This document shows, piece by piece, positions 26,302-36,167 of a stretch of 64,000 nucleotides of DNA (the stretch's first letter is position 1; every line of letters begins with the position of its first letter). This stretch comes from Citrobacter rodentium NBRC 105723 = DSM 16636 (GTDB taxonomy: Bacteria; Pseudomonadota; Gammaproteobacteria; Enterobacterales; Enterobacteriaceae). Made by a program: the position numbers and the translations under genes. The stretch lies in assembly GCF_021278985.1 (NCBI RefSeq), contig NZ_CP082833.1, forward strand, positions 3,286,001 through 3,350,000, given 5' to 3'. Below the pieces are notes generated by a model, which ran no database searches, was not told the origin of the DNA, and saw only the letters and a list, made by a program, of their open reading frames with translations.

Positions 26302-27738
26302 ATGAGTCAAACCACTTTATATCCGGTCGTGATGGCCGGTGGCTCCGGTAGCCGTCTGTGGCCGCTTTCCCGCGTACTATATCCAAAACAGTTTTTGTGC
26401 CTGAAAGGCGATCTGACCATGCTGCAGACGACTATCTGTCGTCTGAACGGCGTGGAGTGCGAAAGTCCGGTCGTGATTTGCAACGAGCAGCACCGTTTTA
26501 TCGTCGCTGAGCAGCTGCGTCAGCTGAATAAACTGACCGAGAACATTATTCTCGAACCGGCCGGACGCAACACCGCCCCGGCCATCGCGCTGGCGGCGCT
26601 GGCGGCGAAGCGCCACAGTCCGGACAGCGATCCGCTGCTGCTGGTGCTGGCGGCGGATCACGTTATTGCCGATGAAGATGCTTTCCGCGAGGCGGTGCGT
26701 AACGCCATGCCCTATGCCGAAGCGGGCAAGCTGGTCACCTTTGGCATCGTGCCGGATCTGCCGGAAACCGGCTACGGCTACATCCGCCGCGGGGAGGTGT
26801 TGCCGGGCGGGAGCGACGCGCTGGCTTTTGAAGTGGCGCAGTTCGTCGAGAAGCCCAGTCTGGAAACTGCGCAGGCCTATGTCGCCAGCGGCGATTACTA
26901 CTGGAACAGCGGCATGTTCCTGTTCCGCGCCGGACGCTATCTGGAAGAGCTGCAAAAGTACCGTCCCGATATTCTGACCGCCTGTGAAAAAGCGATGAGC
27001 GTCGTTGACCCGGATCTGGACTTTATCCGCGTGGATGAAGCGGCGTTTCTCGCCTGTCCGGAAGAGTCGGTGGACTACGCGGTCATGGAGCGCACGGCGG
27101 ATGCGGTGGTGATGCCGATGGATGCGGGCTGGAGCGATGTCGGCTCGTGGTCGTCGCTGTGGGAGATCAGCGCGCATACCCCGGAAGGCAATGTCCATCA
27201 CGGCGATGTGATTAGCCACAAAACCGAGAACAGCTACGTTTATGCCGAGTCCGGGCTGGTGACCACCGTCGGGGTGAAGGATCTGGTGGTGGTACAGACC
27301 AAGGACGCGGTGCTGATTGCCGATCGCAACGCGGTGCAGGACGTCAAAAAAGTGGTTGAGCAGATCAAAGCCGACGGTCGCCATGAACACCATATTCACC
27401 GCGAAGTGTACCGGCCGTGGGGCAAATACGACTCTATCGACGCCGGTGACCGCTACCAGGTGAAACGCATTACCGTCAAGCCCGGCGAGGGGCTATCGGT
27501 GCAGATGCACCACCATCGCGCCGAACACTGGGTGGTGGTGGCGGGCACCGCTAAAGTGACCATCAACGGTGAGGTCAGACTGCTCGGTGAAAACGAGTCT
27601 GTCTATATTCCGCTGGGCGCCACCCACTGCCTGGAAAACCCGGGAAAAATCCCGCTCGACCTGATCGAAGTGCGCTCCGGCTCGTATCTCGAAGAGGACG
27701 ACGTGGTGCGCTTCCAGGATCGCTACGGAAGGGTTTAA
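26302..27738 (+). CDS. manC: Mannose-1-phosphate guanylyltransferase
   Basis: 478 residues. The nucleotidyltransferase signature GGSGSRLWPLSRVLYPKQFL spans residues 13-32; FVEKPSLETA and the C-terminal type II PMI cupin (RPWGKYDSID, VQMHHHRAEHW) follow. It makes GDP-mannose from Man-1-P and GTP, feeding Gmd. Also called cpsB. It forms a pathway pair with manB downstream, separated by a REP pair. No second manC copy occurs in the O-antigen cluster. Confidence 0.97.
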   Translation: MSQTTLYPVVMAGGSGSRLWPLSRVLYPKQFLCLKGDLTMLQTTICRLNGVECESPVVICNEQHRFIVAEQLRQLNKLTENIILEPAGRNTAPAIALAALAAKRHSPDSDPLLLVLAADHVIADEDAFREAVRNAMPYAEAGKLVTFGIVPDLPETGYGYIRRGEVLPGGSDALAFEVAQFVEKPSLETAQAYVASGDYYWNSGMFLFRAGRYLEELQKYRPDILTACEKAMSVVDPDLDFIRVDEAAFLACPEESVDYAVMERTADAVVMPMDAGWSDVGSWSSLWEISAHTPEGNVHHGDVISHKTENSYVYAESGLVTTVGVKDLVVVQTKDAVLIADRNAVQDVKKVVEQIKADGRHEHHIHREVYRPWGKYDSIDAGDRYQVKRITVKPGEGLSVQMHHHRAEHWVVVAGTAKVTINGEVRLLGENESVYIPLGATHCLENPGKIPLDLIEVRSGSYLEEDDVVRFQDRYGRV

Positions 27739-27753
27739 CCAGCCGATGATCTT

Positions 27754-27827
27754 GCCGGATGGCGCGTTGCTTATCCGGCCTACAGTTTTCAGAACCCGTA
27801 GGCCCGGTAAGCGCAGCGCCACCGGGC
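27754..27827. repeat. REP pair between manC and manB
   Basis: Opposed REP units at 27754-27783 (GCCGGATGG to CCGGCCTAC) and 27798-27827 (GTAGGCCCGG to CACCGGGC). They sit within the colanic acid transcription unit, so they are more likely mRNA-processing or stability elements than terminators. Confidence 0.9.
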
Positions 27828-27897
27828 AATTAACGACAAAAACAAATTTGGCCGTTTCACGGTCAGGGCTGACTGTTGCCTGAAGAAGGGTAAAAAG

Positions 27898-29268
27898 ATG
27901 ACAAAATTAACCTGTTTCAAAGCCTACGATATTCGCGGCAGGCTGGGCGAAGAGCTGAATGAAGATATTGCGTGGCGGATTGGCCGCGCCTACGGCGAAT
28001 TTCTCAAACCGAAAACCATTGTGCTGGGCGGTGATGTGCGCCTGACCAGCCAGGCGCTGAAGCTGGCGCTGGCAAAAGGGCTACAGGATGCGGGGGTCGA
28101 CGTGCTGGATATCGGCCTGTCCGGCACCGAGGAGATCTACTTCGCCACCTTCCACCTGGGCGTTGACGGCGGTATCGAGGTGACCGCCAGCCACAACCCG
28201 ATGGACTACAACGGGATGAAGCTGGTGCGCGAAGGCGCGCGCCCGATCAGCGGCGACACCGGCCTGCGCGACGTGCAGCGCCTGGCGGAGGCCAACGACT
28301 TCCCGCCAGTGAATGCGGCAAAGCGCGGCAGCTACCGGCAAATCAGCCTGCGCGATGCCTATATCGACCACCTGTTCGGCTACATTAACCTGAAAAACCT
28401 CACCCCGCTGAAGCTGGTGATCAACTCCGGCAACGGCGCGGCCGGTCCGGTGGTGGATGCCATCGAAGCACGCTTTCAGGCGCAGGGCGTGCCGGTGGAG
28501 TTCATCAAAGTGCACAACACCCCGGACGGCAACTTCCCGAACGGTATTCCCAACCCGCTGCTGCCGGAGTGCCGGGCCGATACCCGCAACGCGGTGATTG
28601 AACACGGCGCGGATATGGGCATCGCCTTTGACGGTGATTTTGACCGCTGTTTCCTGTTCGACGAGAAGGGCCAGTTTATTGAGGGCTACTACATTGTCGG
28701 CCTGCTGGCGGAAGCGTTCCTCGAAAAACACCCCGGCGCGAAGATTATCCACGACCCGCGTCTCTCCTGGAACACCGTTGACGTGGTGAAGGCCGCAGGC
28801 GGCACGCCGGTGATGTCGAAAACCGGCCACGCCTTTATCAAGGAGCGGATGCGCCAGGAAGACGCCATTTATGGCGGCGAAATGAGCGCCCATCACTACT
28901 TCCGCGATTTTGCCTACTGCGACAGCGGGATGATCCCGTGGCTGCTGGTGGCGGAGCTGGTGTGCCTGAAAGGGCAGTCGCTGGGCGAACTGGTGCGCGA
29001 CCGGATGGCGGCGTACCCGGCCAGCGGGGAAATCAACAGCAGGCTGGCGGAACCGGAGGCGGCGATAGCGCGCGTGGAGCAGCACTTTGCCAGAGAGGCG
29101 CTGGCGGTGGACCGCACCGACGGCATCAGCATGTCGTTCGCCGACTGGCGCTTCAACCTGCGCTCCTCCAACACCGAACCGGTGGTGCGTCTGAACGTTG
29201 AATCGCGCGGTGACATCCCGCTGATGGAAGCGCGAACGCGCACTCTGCTGACGCTGCTGAATCAGTAA
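27898..29268 (+). CDS. manB: Phosphomannomutase
   Basis: 456 residues, the K-12 length. The phosphoserine loop VTASHNPMDYNGMK has Ser98, the metal loop DGDFD is at 245-249, the sugar-binding GGEMSAHHYF follows, and the phosphate-binding RSSNTEPVVRLN lies near the C terminus. It interconverts mannose-6-P and mannose-1-P, the substrate of ManC. Also called cpsG. It starts 159 bp after manC and is preceded by GAAGGG. Confidence 0.97.
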   Translation: MTKLTCFKAYDIRGRLGEELNEDIAWRIGRAYGEFLKPKTIVLGGDVRLTSQALKLALAKGLQDAGVDVLDIGLSGTEEIYFATFHLGVDGGIEVTASHNPMDYNGMKLVREGARPISGDTGLRDVQRLAEANDFPPVNAAKRGSYRQISLRDAYIDHLFGYINLKNLTPLKLVINSGNGAAGPVVDAIEARFQAQGVPVEFIKVHNTPDGNFPNGIPNPLLPECRADTRNAVIEHGADMGIAFDGDFDRCFLFDEKGQFIEGYYIVGLLAEAFLEKHPGAKIIHDPRLSWNTVDVVKAAGGTPVMSKTGHAFIKERMRQEDAIYGGEMSAHHYFRDFAYCDSGMIPWLLVAELVCLKGQSLGELVRDRMAAYPASGEINSRLAEPEAAIARVEQHFAREALAVDRTDGISMSFADWRFNLRSSNTEPVVRLNVESRGDIPLMEARTRTLLTLLNQ

Positions 29269-29279
29269 GGTCAGATCCT

Positions 29280-29303
29280 CCCTTACCCGCTGGCGGGTAA
29301 GGG
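29280..29303 (+). other. Perfect hairpin between manB and wcaJ
   Basis: CCCTTACCCGC at 29280-29290 and its exact complement at 29293-29303 form an 11 bp stem with a minimal loop, but no T run follows. It could be a pause, processing or stability element inside the operon. It is not a REP sequence. Confidence 0.6.
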
Positions 29304-29322
29304 GTTAATAACAGGAACAACG

Positions 29323-30717
29323 ATGACAAATCTAAAAAAGCGCGAACGAGCGAAAACCAATGCATCGTTAATCTCTATGGTGCAACGCTTTTCAGATATC
29401 ACCATCATGTTTGGCGGGCTGTGGCTGGTCTGCGAAGTGAGCGGACTGCCTTTCCTGTACATGCACCTGTTGGTGGCGCTGATTACGCTGGTTGTTTTTC
29501 AGATGCTGGGCGGCATGACCGATTTTTATCGCTCCTGGCGCGGCGTCAAAATCGCTACCGAGCTGACGCTCCTGCTGCAAAACTGGACCCTGAGCCTCGT
29601 TTTCAGCGCCGGGCTGGTGGCGTTTAATCAAGACTTCGATAACCGCCTCAGCGTCTGGCTGGCATGGTATCTGCTGAGCAGCCTCGGCCTTGTGCTATGC
29701 CGTTCGTTTATCCGCTTCGGCGCGGGCTGGCTGCGCAATCGCGGCTATAACAAACGTCTGGTGGCGGTGGCGGGCGATTTGCCTGCCGGTCAGGCGCTGC
29801 TCGACAGCTTCCGCAACGAGCCGTGGCTGGGCTTTGAGGTGGTGGGCGTCTATCACGACCCGAAACCGGGCGGCGTGACCTCCGACTGGGCCGGCAACTT
29901 CGAACAGCTGATTGACGATGCCAAAGCCTCACGTATTCATAACGTCTATATCGCCATGTCGATGAGCGACGGCGCGCAGGTGAAAAAGCTGGTGCGCGAA
30001 CTGGCGGACACCACCTGTTCGGTGATCCTTATTCCGGACGTCTTTACCTTTAATATCCTCCACTCCCGCATTGAGGAAGTGAGCGGCGTGCCGGTGGTGC
30101 CGCTGTATGACACGCCGCTGTCGGGTTTAAACCGGCTGCTCAAGCGCGCGGAAGATATCATCCTCGCCTCGCTGATCCTGCTGCTGATCTCCCCCGTTCT
30201 GTGCGCGATTGCGCTGGCGGTGAAGTTCAGTTCGCCGGGGCCGGTAATCTTTCGTCAGACCCGCTACGGCATGTACGGTAAGCCGATTAAAGTGTGGAAG
30301 TTCCGCTCGATGAAGGTAATGGAAAACGACAGGGTGGTGACCCAGGCGACGCAAAACGATCCGCGGGTCACGAAGGTGGGTAACTTCCTGCGCCGCACCT
30401 CGCTCGATGAGCTGCCGCAGTTTATCAACGTGCTTACCGGCGGTATGTCGATTGTCGGCCCGCGTCCACACGCGGTGGCGCATAACGAACAGTATCGACA
30501 GCTTATCGAAGGCTACATGCTGCGCCACAAGGTGAAGCCGGGCATTACCGGCTGGGCGCAGATCAACGGCTGGCGCGGCGAGACCGATACGCTGGAGAAA
30601 ATGGAGAAACGCGTGGAGTTCGACCTGGAATACATTCGCGAATGGAGTATCTGGTTCGACATCAAAATCGTTTTTCTGACCATCTTCAAAGGCTTCGTGA
30701 ATAAAGCGGCGTATTAA
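29323..30717 (+). CDS. wcaJ: Undecaprenyl-phosphate glucose phosphotransferase WcaJ
   Basis: 464 residues. Four to five N-terminal membrane helices (within about 20-130, and one re-entrant near 275-300), a soluble Rossmann-like middle, and the C-terminal bacterial sugar transferase domain with KFRSMKV, RRTSLDELPQ and GPRPHAV. It starts colanic acid synthesis by transferring glucose-1-P from UDP-glucose to undecaprenyl phosphate. wzxC follows after one base. Confidence 0.96.
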   Translation: MTNLKKRERAKTNASLISMVQRFSDITIMFGGLWLVCEVSGLPFLYMHLLVALITLVVFQMLGGMTDFYRSWRGVKIATELTLLLQNWTLSLVFSAGLVAFNQDFDNRLSVWLAWYLLSSLGLVLCRSFIRFGAGWLRNRGYNKRLVAVAGDLPAGQALLDSFRNEPWLGFEVVGVYHDPKPGGVTSDWAGNFEQLIDDAKASRIHNVYIAMSMSDGAQVKKLVRELADTTCSVILIPDVFTFNILHSRIEEVSGVPVVPLYDTPLSGLNRLLKRAEDIILASLILLLISPVLCAIALAVKFSSPGPVIFRQTRYGMYGKPIKVWKFRSMKVMENDRVVTQATQNDPRVTKVGNFLRRTSLDELPQFINVLTGGMSIVGPRPHAVAHNEQYRQLIEGYMLRHKVKPGITGWAQINGWRGETDTLEKMEKRVEFDLEYIREWSIWFDIKIVFLTIFKGFVNKAAY

Positions 30718-30718
30718 C

Positions 30719-32197
30719 ATGAGCTTAAGAGAAAAAACCATCAGCGGCGCGAAGTGGTCGGCCATCGCCACCGTGATCATCATCGGGCTTGGGCTGATCC
30801 AGATGACGGTGCTGGCGCGGATTATCGATAACCACCAGTTCGGGCTGCTGACCGTGTCGCTGGTGATTATCGCGCTGGCCGACACCCTTTCCGACTTCGG
30901 CATTGCCAACTCCATCATTCAGCGCAAAGAGATAAGCCACCTCGAGCTGACCACGCTTTACTGGCTGAACGTCGGCTTAGGGGTAGTGGTATGCGTGGCG
31001 GTATTTCTGCTGAGCGACGGCATTGCCGCTCTGCTGCATAACCCGGATCTGGCGCCGCTGATTAAAACGCTCTCGCTGGCGTTTGTGGTGATCCCGCACG
31101 GGCAGCAGTTCCGCGCCCTGATGCAAAAAGAGCTGGAGTTCAACAAGATCGGCATGATTGAAACCAGCGCGGTGCTGGCGGGCTTCACCTTTACGGTAGT
31201 CAGCGCCCATTTCTGGCCGTGGGCGTTAACCGCCATCCTGGGGTATCTGGTTAACAGCGCCGTGCGCACGCTGCTGTTCGGCTACTTTGGCCGCAAGATT
31301 TATCGTCCCGGCCTGCATTTTTCGCTGGCGTCGGTGTCGTCGAACCTGCGCTTCGGCGCCTGGCTGACGGCGGACAGCATCATCAACTACGTCAATACCA
31401 ACCTCTCCACGCTGGTACTGGCGCGCATTCTCGGCGCCAGCGTCGCGGGCGGCTATAACCTCGCTTACAACGTGGCGGTGGTGCCGCCGATGAAGCTTAA
31501 CCCGATCATTACCCGCGTGCTGTTTCCGGCGTTCGCCAAAATTCAGGACGACACGGAGAAGCTGCGCGTCAACTTTTACAAGTTGCTCTCGGTGGTAGGC
31601 ATTATCAACTTTCCGGCGCTGCTGGGGCTGATGGTGGTCGCCAACAATTTCGTGCCGCTGGTCTTCGGCGAGAAGTGGAACGGCATTATTCCGGTATTGC
31701 AGTTGCTGTGCATCGTCGGGCTGCTGCGCTCCGTCGGTAACCCGATAGGTTCGCTGTTGATGGCGAAAGCGCGGGTCGATATCAGCTTCAAATTCAACGT
31801 TTTTAAAACCTTTCTGTTTATTCCGGCGATTATCGTCGGCGGGCATCTGGCGGGGGCCATCGGCGTCACGCTGGGTTTCCTGCTGGTGCAAATCATCAAC
31901 ACCGTTCTGAGCTATTTCGTCATGATCAAACCGGTGCTGGGCTCCAGCTATCGTCAGTACATTCTCAGCCTGTGGCTGCCGTTTTATCTCTCGCTGCCGA
32001 CGCTGGCGGTGAGCTACGGGCTGGGCGTTGTGCTGCGGGGACACCTGCCGCTGGGCCTGCTGCTGGCTTCGCAGATCGTCGCCGGCGCGCTGGCGTTTGC
32101 GCTGATGATTGTGCTTTCCCGCCACCCGCTGGTGGTTGAAATGAAGCGGCAGTTTTGCCGCAGCGAAAAAATGAAAACCCTGTTACGGGCAGGCTGA
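30719..32197 (+). CDS. wzxC: Colanic acid flippase WzxC
   Basis: 492 residues, the K-12 length, with about 12 hydrophobic helices of the MOP/PST flippase family and the N-terminal MSLREKTISGAKWSA. It moves the lipid-linked colanic acid repeat unit across the inner membrane to WcaD. It starts one base after wcaJ. Confidence 0.95.
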   Translation: MSLREKTISGAKWSAIATVIIIGLGLIQMTVLARIIDNHQFGLLTVSLVIIALADTLSDFGIANSIIQRKEISHLELTTLYWLNVGLGVVVCVAVFLLSDGIAALLHNPDLAPLIKTLSLAFVVIPHGQQFRALMQKELEFNKIGMIETSAVLAGFTFTVVSAHFWPWALTAILGYLVNSAVRTLLFGYFGRKIYRPGLHFSLASVSSNLRFGAWLTADSIINYVNTNLSTLVLARILGASVAGGYNLAYNVAVVPPMKLNPIITRVLFPAFAKIQDDTEKLRVNFYKLLSVVGIINFPALLGLMVVANNFVPLVFGEKWNGIIPVLQLLCIVGLLRSVGNPIGSLLMAKARVDISFKFNVFKTFLFIPAIIVGGHLAGAIGVTLGFLLVQIINTVLSYFVMIKPVLGSSYRQYILSLWLPFYLSLPTLAVSYGLGVVLRGHLPLGLLLASQIVAGALAFALMIVLSRHPLVVEMKRQFCRSEKMKTLLRAG

Positions 32198-32209
32198 GTC
32201 ACTATTCTG

Positions 32210-32241
32210 GCCGGATGGCGACAGCGCCTTATCCGGCCTGC
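32210..32241 (+). repeat. Single REP unit between wzxC and wcaK
   Basis: One REP palindrome, GCCGGATGGCGACAGCGCC then TTATCCGGCCTGC, in the 58 bp gap. Its 3' end lies about 15 bp upstream of the wcaK ATG, so it could affect wcaK translation initiation as well as mRNA stability. Confidence 0.88.
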
Positions 32242-32255
32242 GATTTGAGGTTTTT

Positions 32256-33536
32256 ATGAAATTATTAATCCTGGGCAACCACACCTGCGGCAACCGTGGC
32301 GACAGCGCAATTTTACGCGGCCTGCTGGATGCCATTCACCACCTCCAGCCGGAGGCGGAAGTGGATGTGATGAGCCGCTATCCGGTGAGTTCGTCATGGC
32401 TTCTGAATCGCCCGGTGATGGGCGACCCGCTCTTTTTACAGATGAAACAGCATAACAGCGCCGCCGGAGTGGTTGGACGGGTAAAAAAGGTATTGCGCCG
32501 CCGCTACCAGCATCAGGTGCTGCTCTCGCGCGTGACCGATACCGGCAAACTGCGCAACATCGCCATTGCGCAGGGTTTTACCGATTTTGTCCGTCTGCTC
32601 TCCGGCTATGACGCCATTATCCAGGTCGGCGGTTCGTTCTTTGTCGATCTCTACGGCGTACCGCAGTTTGAGCACGCGCTCTGTACCTTTATGGCGAAAA
32701 AGCCGCTGTACATGATTGGTCACAGCGTGGGGCCGTTCCAGGATCCGCAGTTTAATCAACTGGCTAATTACGTATTTGGCCATTGCGATGCGCTGATCCT
32801 CCGCGAGTCGGTCAGTCTGGATCTGATGAAGCGCAGTGAAATCACCACCGCCAAAGTGGAACACGGCGTCGACACCGCCTGGCTGGTGGATCACCATGCC
32901 GGGGATTTTGAGCCGGGCTATGCGGTGCAGCACTGGCTGGATGTTGCCGCTAAACAGAAAACCGTCGCCATTACCCTGCGCGAACTGGCGCCGTTTGATA
33001 AACGTCTCGGCACGACCCAGGCGGCCTATGAAAAAGCCTTCGCCGGGGTGGTGAACCGGATCCTCGACGAAGGTTATCAGGTCATTGCGCTTTCAACCTG
33101 TACCGGTATCGATAGTTACAACAAGGATGACCGGATGGTGGCGCTGAATCTGCGCCAGCACGTCAGCGATCCGTCGCGTTATCACGTGGTGATGGATGAG
33201 CTTAACGATCTCGAGATGGGCAAGATCCTCGGCGCCTGTGCGCTGACCGTCGGCACCCGCCTGCATTCGGCGATTATCTCAATGAACTTTGCGACGCCAG
33301 CGATCGCCATCAACTATGAACATAAATCTGCGGGCATTATGCAGCAGTTGGGAATGCCGGAGATGGCGATGGATATTCGTCACCTGCTGGACGGCAGTCT
33401 GCAAGGGATGGTGGCCGATACGCTGGGCCAGCTACCGCAGGTGAACGAGCGCCTGGCGGTAGCGGTGCGGCGCGAGCGCGAGCAGGGGATGCGGATGGTT
33501 GAGTCGGTACTGGCGCGCATCGGGGAGGGGAAATGA
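32256..33536 (+). CDS. wcaK: Colanic acid pyruvyl transferase WcaK
   Basis: 426 residues. Polysaccharide pyruvyl-transferase fold: LGNHTCGNRGDSAILRGLL at the N terminus, a middle IQVGGSFFVDLYG, and VGTRLHSAIISMNF in the C-terminal half. It is predicted to add the pyruvate ketal to the terminal galactose of the colanic acid unit using PEP. wcaL overlaps its stop by ATGA. Confidence 0.94.
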   Translation: MKLLILGNHTCGNRGDSAILRGLLDAIHHLQPEAEVDVMSRYPVSSSWLLNRPVMGDPLFLQMKQHNSAAGVVGRVKKVLRRRYQHQVLLSRVTDTGKLRNIAIAQGFTDFVRLLSGYDAIIQVGGSFFVDLYGVPQFEHALCTFMAKKPLYMIGHSVGPFQDPQFNQLANYVFGHCDALILRESVSLDLMKRSEITTAKVEHGVDTAWLVDHHAGDFEPGYAVQHWLDVAAKQKTVAITLRELAPFDKRLGTTQAAYEKAFAGVVNRILDEGYQVIALSTCTGIDSYNKDDRMVALNLRQHVSDPSRYHVVMDELNDLEMGKILGACALTVGTRLHSAIISMNFATPAIAINYEHKSAGIMQQLGMPEMAMDIRHLLDGSLQGMVADTLGQLPQVNERLAVAVRREREQGMRMVESVLARIGEGK

Positions 33537-34753
33537 AGGTCAGCTTCTTTTTACTGAAATTTCCGCTCTCATCGGAAACCTTCGTTCTCAATCAGATTAC
33601 CGCGTTTATTGATATGGGGTTTGAGGTGGAGATCGTCGCGCTGCAAAAAGGCGATACGCAAAACACGCATGCCGCCTGGGAAAAGTACCATCTGGCGGCA
33701 AAAACACGTTGGTTACAGGACGAGCCGCAGGGGCGGCTGGCGAAACTGCGCCACCGGGCGCTGAAAACGCTGTCGGGACTGCATCGGGCGGCGACGTGGA
33801 AGTCGCTGAATTTTTCCCGCTATGGCGATGAATCGCGCAACCTGATCCTCTCCTCCATTTGCGCGCAGATGCGTAAACCTGTTCACGCCGATGTATTTAT
33901 CGCCCACTTTGGACCCGCGGGCGTGACGGCGACTAAATTGCGCGAACTGGGGGTGATTAACGGCAAGATCGCGACCATTTTTCACGGTATCGATATTTCC
34001 AGCCGGGAGGTGCTTAACCATTACACCCCGGAATACCAGAGACTGTTTCAGCGGGGCGACCTGATGCTGCCCATCAGCGAACTGTGGGCCGCGCGTCTGA
34101 AAAGCATGGGCTGTCCGCCGGAGAAAATCGCCGTTTCGCGTATGGGCGTTGATATGGCCCGCTTCAGCCCCCGGCCGGTGAAAGCCCCCGGTACGCCGCT
34201 GGAGATCATTTCCGTGGCCCGTCTGACCGAAAAGAAAGGGCTGCACGTGGCGATCGAAGCCTGTCGTCAACTGAAGGAGCAGGGGGTGGCATTTCGTTAT
34301 CGCATCCTCGGGATTGGTCCCTGGGAACGGCGTCTGCGCACCCTGATTGAGCAGTATCAGTTGGATGAAATGATCGAGATGCCGGGCTTTAAACCCAGCC
34401 ATAAAGTGAAGGCGATGCTGGATCAGGCGGATGTGTTCCTGCTGCCTTCAGTGACCGGCGCAGATGGCGATATGGAAGGGATTCCGGTGGCGCTGATGGA
34501 AGCGATGGCGGTAGGCATTCCGGTTATCTCTACCCTCCACAGCGGTATTCCCGAACTGGTGGAAGCTGGCAAATCCGGCTGGCTGGTGCCGGAGAATGAT
34601 GCGCAAGCGCTGGCGGCGCGACTCGCGGCGTTCAGTCAGATCGACCAGGATGCTCTGGAACCGGTGGTACAGCGCGCCCGTGAAAAAGTGGAGCATGATT
34701 TTAACCAGCAGGTAATTAACCGCCAGTTAGCCAGTCTGCTGCAAACGATGTAA
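33533..34753 (+). CDS. wcaL: Colanic acid galactosyl-type transferase WcaL (GT4)
   Basis: 406 residues. GT-B family 4: N-terminal MKVSFFLLKFPLSSETFVLN, donor domain VARLTEKKGLHVAIEACRQL, and the E-x7-E motif region GDMEGIPVALMEAMAVGIPV. It adds a late side-chain sugar of the repeat unit. Coupled to wcaK by a 4 bp overlap; wcaM follows after 10 bp. Confidence 0.93.
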   Translation: MKVSFFLLKFPLSSETFVLNQITAFIDMGFEVEIVALQKGDTQNTHAAWEKYHLAAKTRWLQDEPQGRLAKLRHRALKTLSGLHRAATWKSLNFSRYGDESRNLILSSICAQMRKPVHADVFIAHFGPAGVTATKLRELGVINGKIATIFHGIDISSREVLNHYTPEYQRLFQRGDLMLPISELWAARLKSMGCPPEKIAVSRMGVDMARFSPRPVKAPGTPLEIISVARLTEKKGLHVAIEACRQLKEQGVAFRYRILGIGPWERRLRTLIEQYQLDEMIEMPGFKPSHKVKAMLDQADVFLLPSVTGADGDMEGIPVALMEAMAVGIPVISTLHSGIPELVEAGKSGWLVPENDAQALAARLAAFSQIDQDALEPVVQRAREKVEHDFNQQVINRQLASLLQTM

Positions 34754-34763
34754 ACGAGGTTGT

Positions 34764-36167
34764 ATGCCAGAGACGACTCTCTCCCGACGCACTTTCCTGA
34801 CGGCCAGCTCCGCGCTGGCCCTCCTTCCCGCTCTCCATTCTCCCTTTGCCCGCGCAGTGACGGCGGGCAGGATGGTGAATATCCAGGATTACCAGCCCGA
34901 CGACTGGATAGCCTCTTTCAGACAGGCGTTCGCTGACGGCCAGACGGTGCTGGTCCCGGCGGGGCTGGTCTGCGAAAACATCAATACCGGTCTGTTTATT
35001 CCGCCAGGCAAAACGCTCCGCGTGGAGGGGGAGCTTCGCGGCAACGGGCGCGGGCGCTTCGTCCTCCAGGATGGCAGTCAGGTCAGCGGCGGAAAAGAAG
35101 GACGGCTGCATAACATTACACTTGATGTGCGCGGCTCGGACTGCGTGATTAAAGATATTGCGATGAGCGGTTTTGGTCCGGTGACGCAGATTTACATCGG
35201 CGGCAAAAAACCGCGGGTAATGCGCAACCTGGTGATTGATAACATTACCGTGACGCAGGCTAACTACGCCATTTTGCGCCAGGGCTTCCATAACCAGGTT
35301 GACGGCGCGCGGATTACCAACGGCAAGTTCAGCGACTTACAGGGCGACGCCATTGAATGGAATGTGGCGATCAACGACCGCGACATCCTGATTTCTGACC
35401 ATCTTATCGAACGTATCAACTGCACGAACGGCAAAATCAACTGGGGGATAGGGATTGGCCTTGCCGGAAGCACCTACGATAACCGCTATCCCGAAACACA
35501 GACGGTGAAGAACTTCGTGGTGGCAAACATTACCGGCTCGGACTGCCGCCAGCTGGTACACGTTGAAAATGGTAAACATTTTGTCATCCGCAACGTGAAA
35601 GCGAAAAATATCACGCCCGATTTCAGTAAAAAGGCCGGAATTGATAACGCCACGGTAGCAATTTATGGCTGTGATAATTTCGTGATTGATAATATTAGTA
35701 TGGTAAATAGCGCCGGAATGTTGATTGGCTATGGCGTGGTAAAGGGAAAATATCTTTCTATTCCACAAAATTTCAAATTGAATAATATCCATCTCGATAA
35801 CACGAACCTTGCATATAAATTGCGCGGCATCCAGATCTCCTCCGGTAACGCCACCTCTTTCGTTGCCCTCACCAACATCGACATCAAGCGCGCGACGCTG
35901 GAGTTGCATAACCAGCCGCAGCATCTTTTTCTGCGTAATATCAACGTCATGCAGGAATCCACCGTCGGCCCGGCGCTGAAAATGCACTTTGACCTGCGTA
36001 AAGACGTGCGCGGGAAGTTTATGGCGAAGAAGGATACGCTGCTGTCGCTGGCGAACGTGCAGGCCGTAAACGAGAAGGGGCAAAGCTCGGTAGACATTGA
36101 CCGCATTAACCACCAGGTAGTGAACGTGGACGCGATTAACTTCAGGCTGCCGGAGGGGAGGGGGTAG
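34764..36167 (+). CDS. wcaM: Colanic acid biosynthesis protein WcaM, Tat-type signal
   Basis: 467 residues (464 in K-12). The N terminus carries a twin-arginine signal, SRRTFLTASSALALLPA from residue 7, predicting export of a folded protein to the periplasm. The body is a right-handed parallel beta-helix of the pectate-lyase type with repeated VIDNIT, NITGS and VRNVKAKNI rungs. Its biochemical role is unknown; a polysaccharide-modifying or cleaving activity is plausible. It is the last gene of the colanic acid operon. Confidence 0.92.
   Translation: MPETTLSRRTFLTASSALALLPALHSPFARAVTAGRMVNIQDYQPDDWIASFRQAFADGQTVLVPAGLVCENINTGLFIPPGKTLRVEGELRGNGRGRFVLQDGSQVSGGKEGRLHNITLDVRGSDCVIKDIAMSGFGPVTQIYIGGKKPRVMRNLVIDNITVTQANYAILRQGFHNQVDGARITNGKFSDLQGDAIEWNVAINDRDILISDHLIERINCTNGKINWGIGIGLAGSTYDNRYPETQTVKNFVVANITGSDCRQLVHVENGKHFVIRNVKAKNITPDFSKKAGIDNATVAIYGCDNFVIDNISMVNSAGMLIGYGVVKGKYLSIPQNFKLNNIHLDNTNLAYKLRGIQISSGNATSFVALTNIDIKRATLELHNQPQHLFLRNINVMQESTVGPALKMHFDLRKDVRGKFMAKKDTLLSLANVQAVNEKGQSSVDIDRINHQVVNVDAINFRLPEGRG

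Noticed and set aside
26377..27399. 340-codon ORF opposite manC
   Set aside because: Antisense shadow with no motif support.
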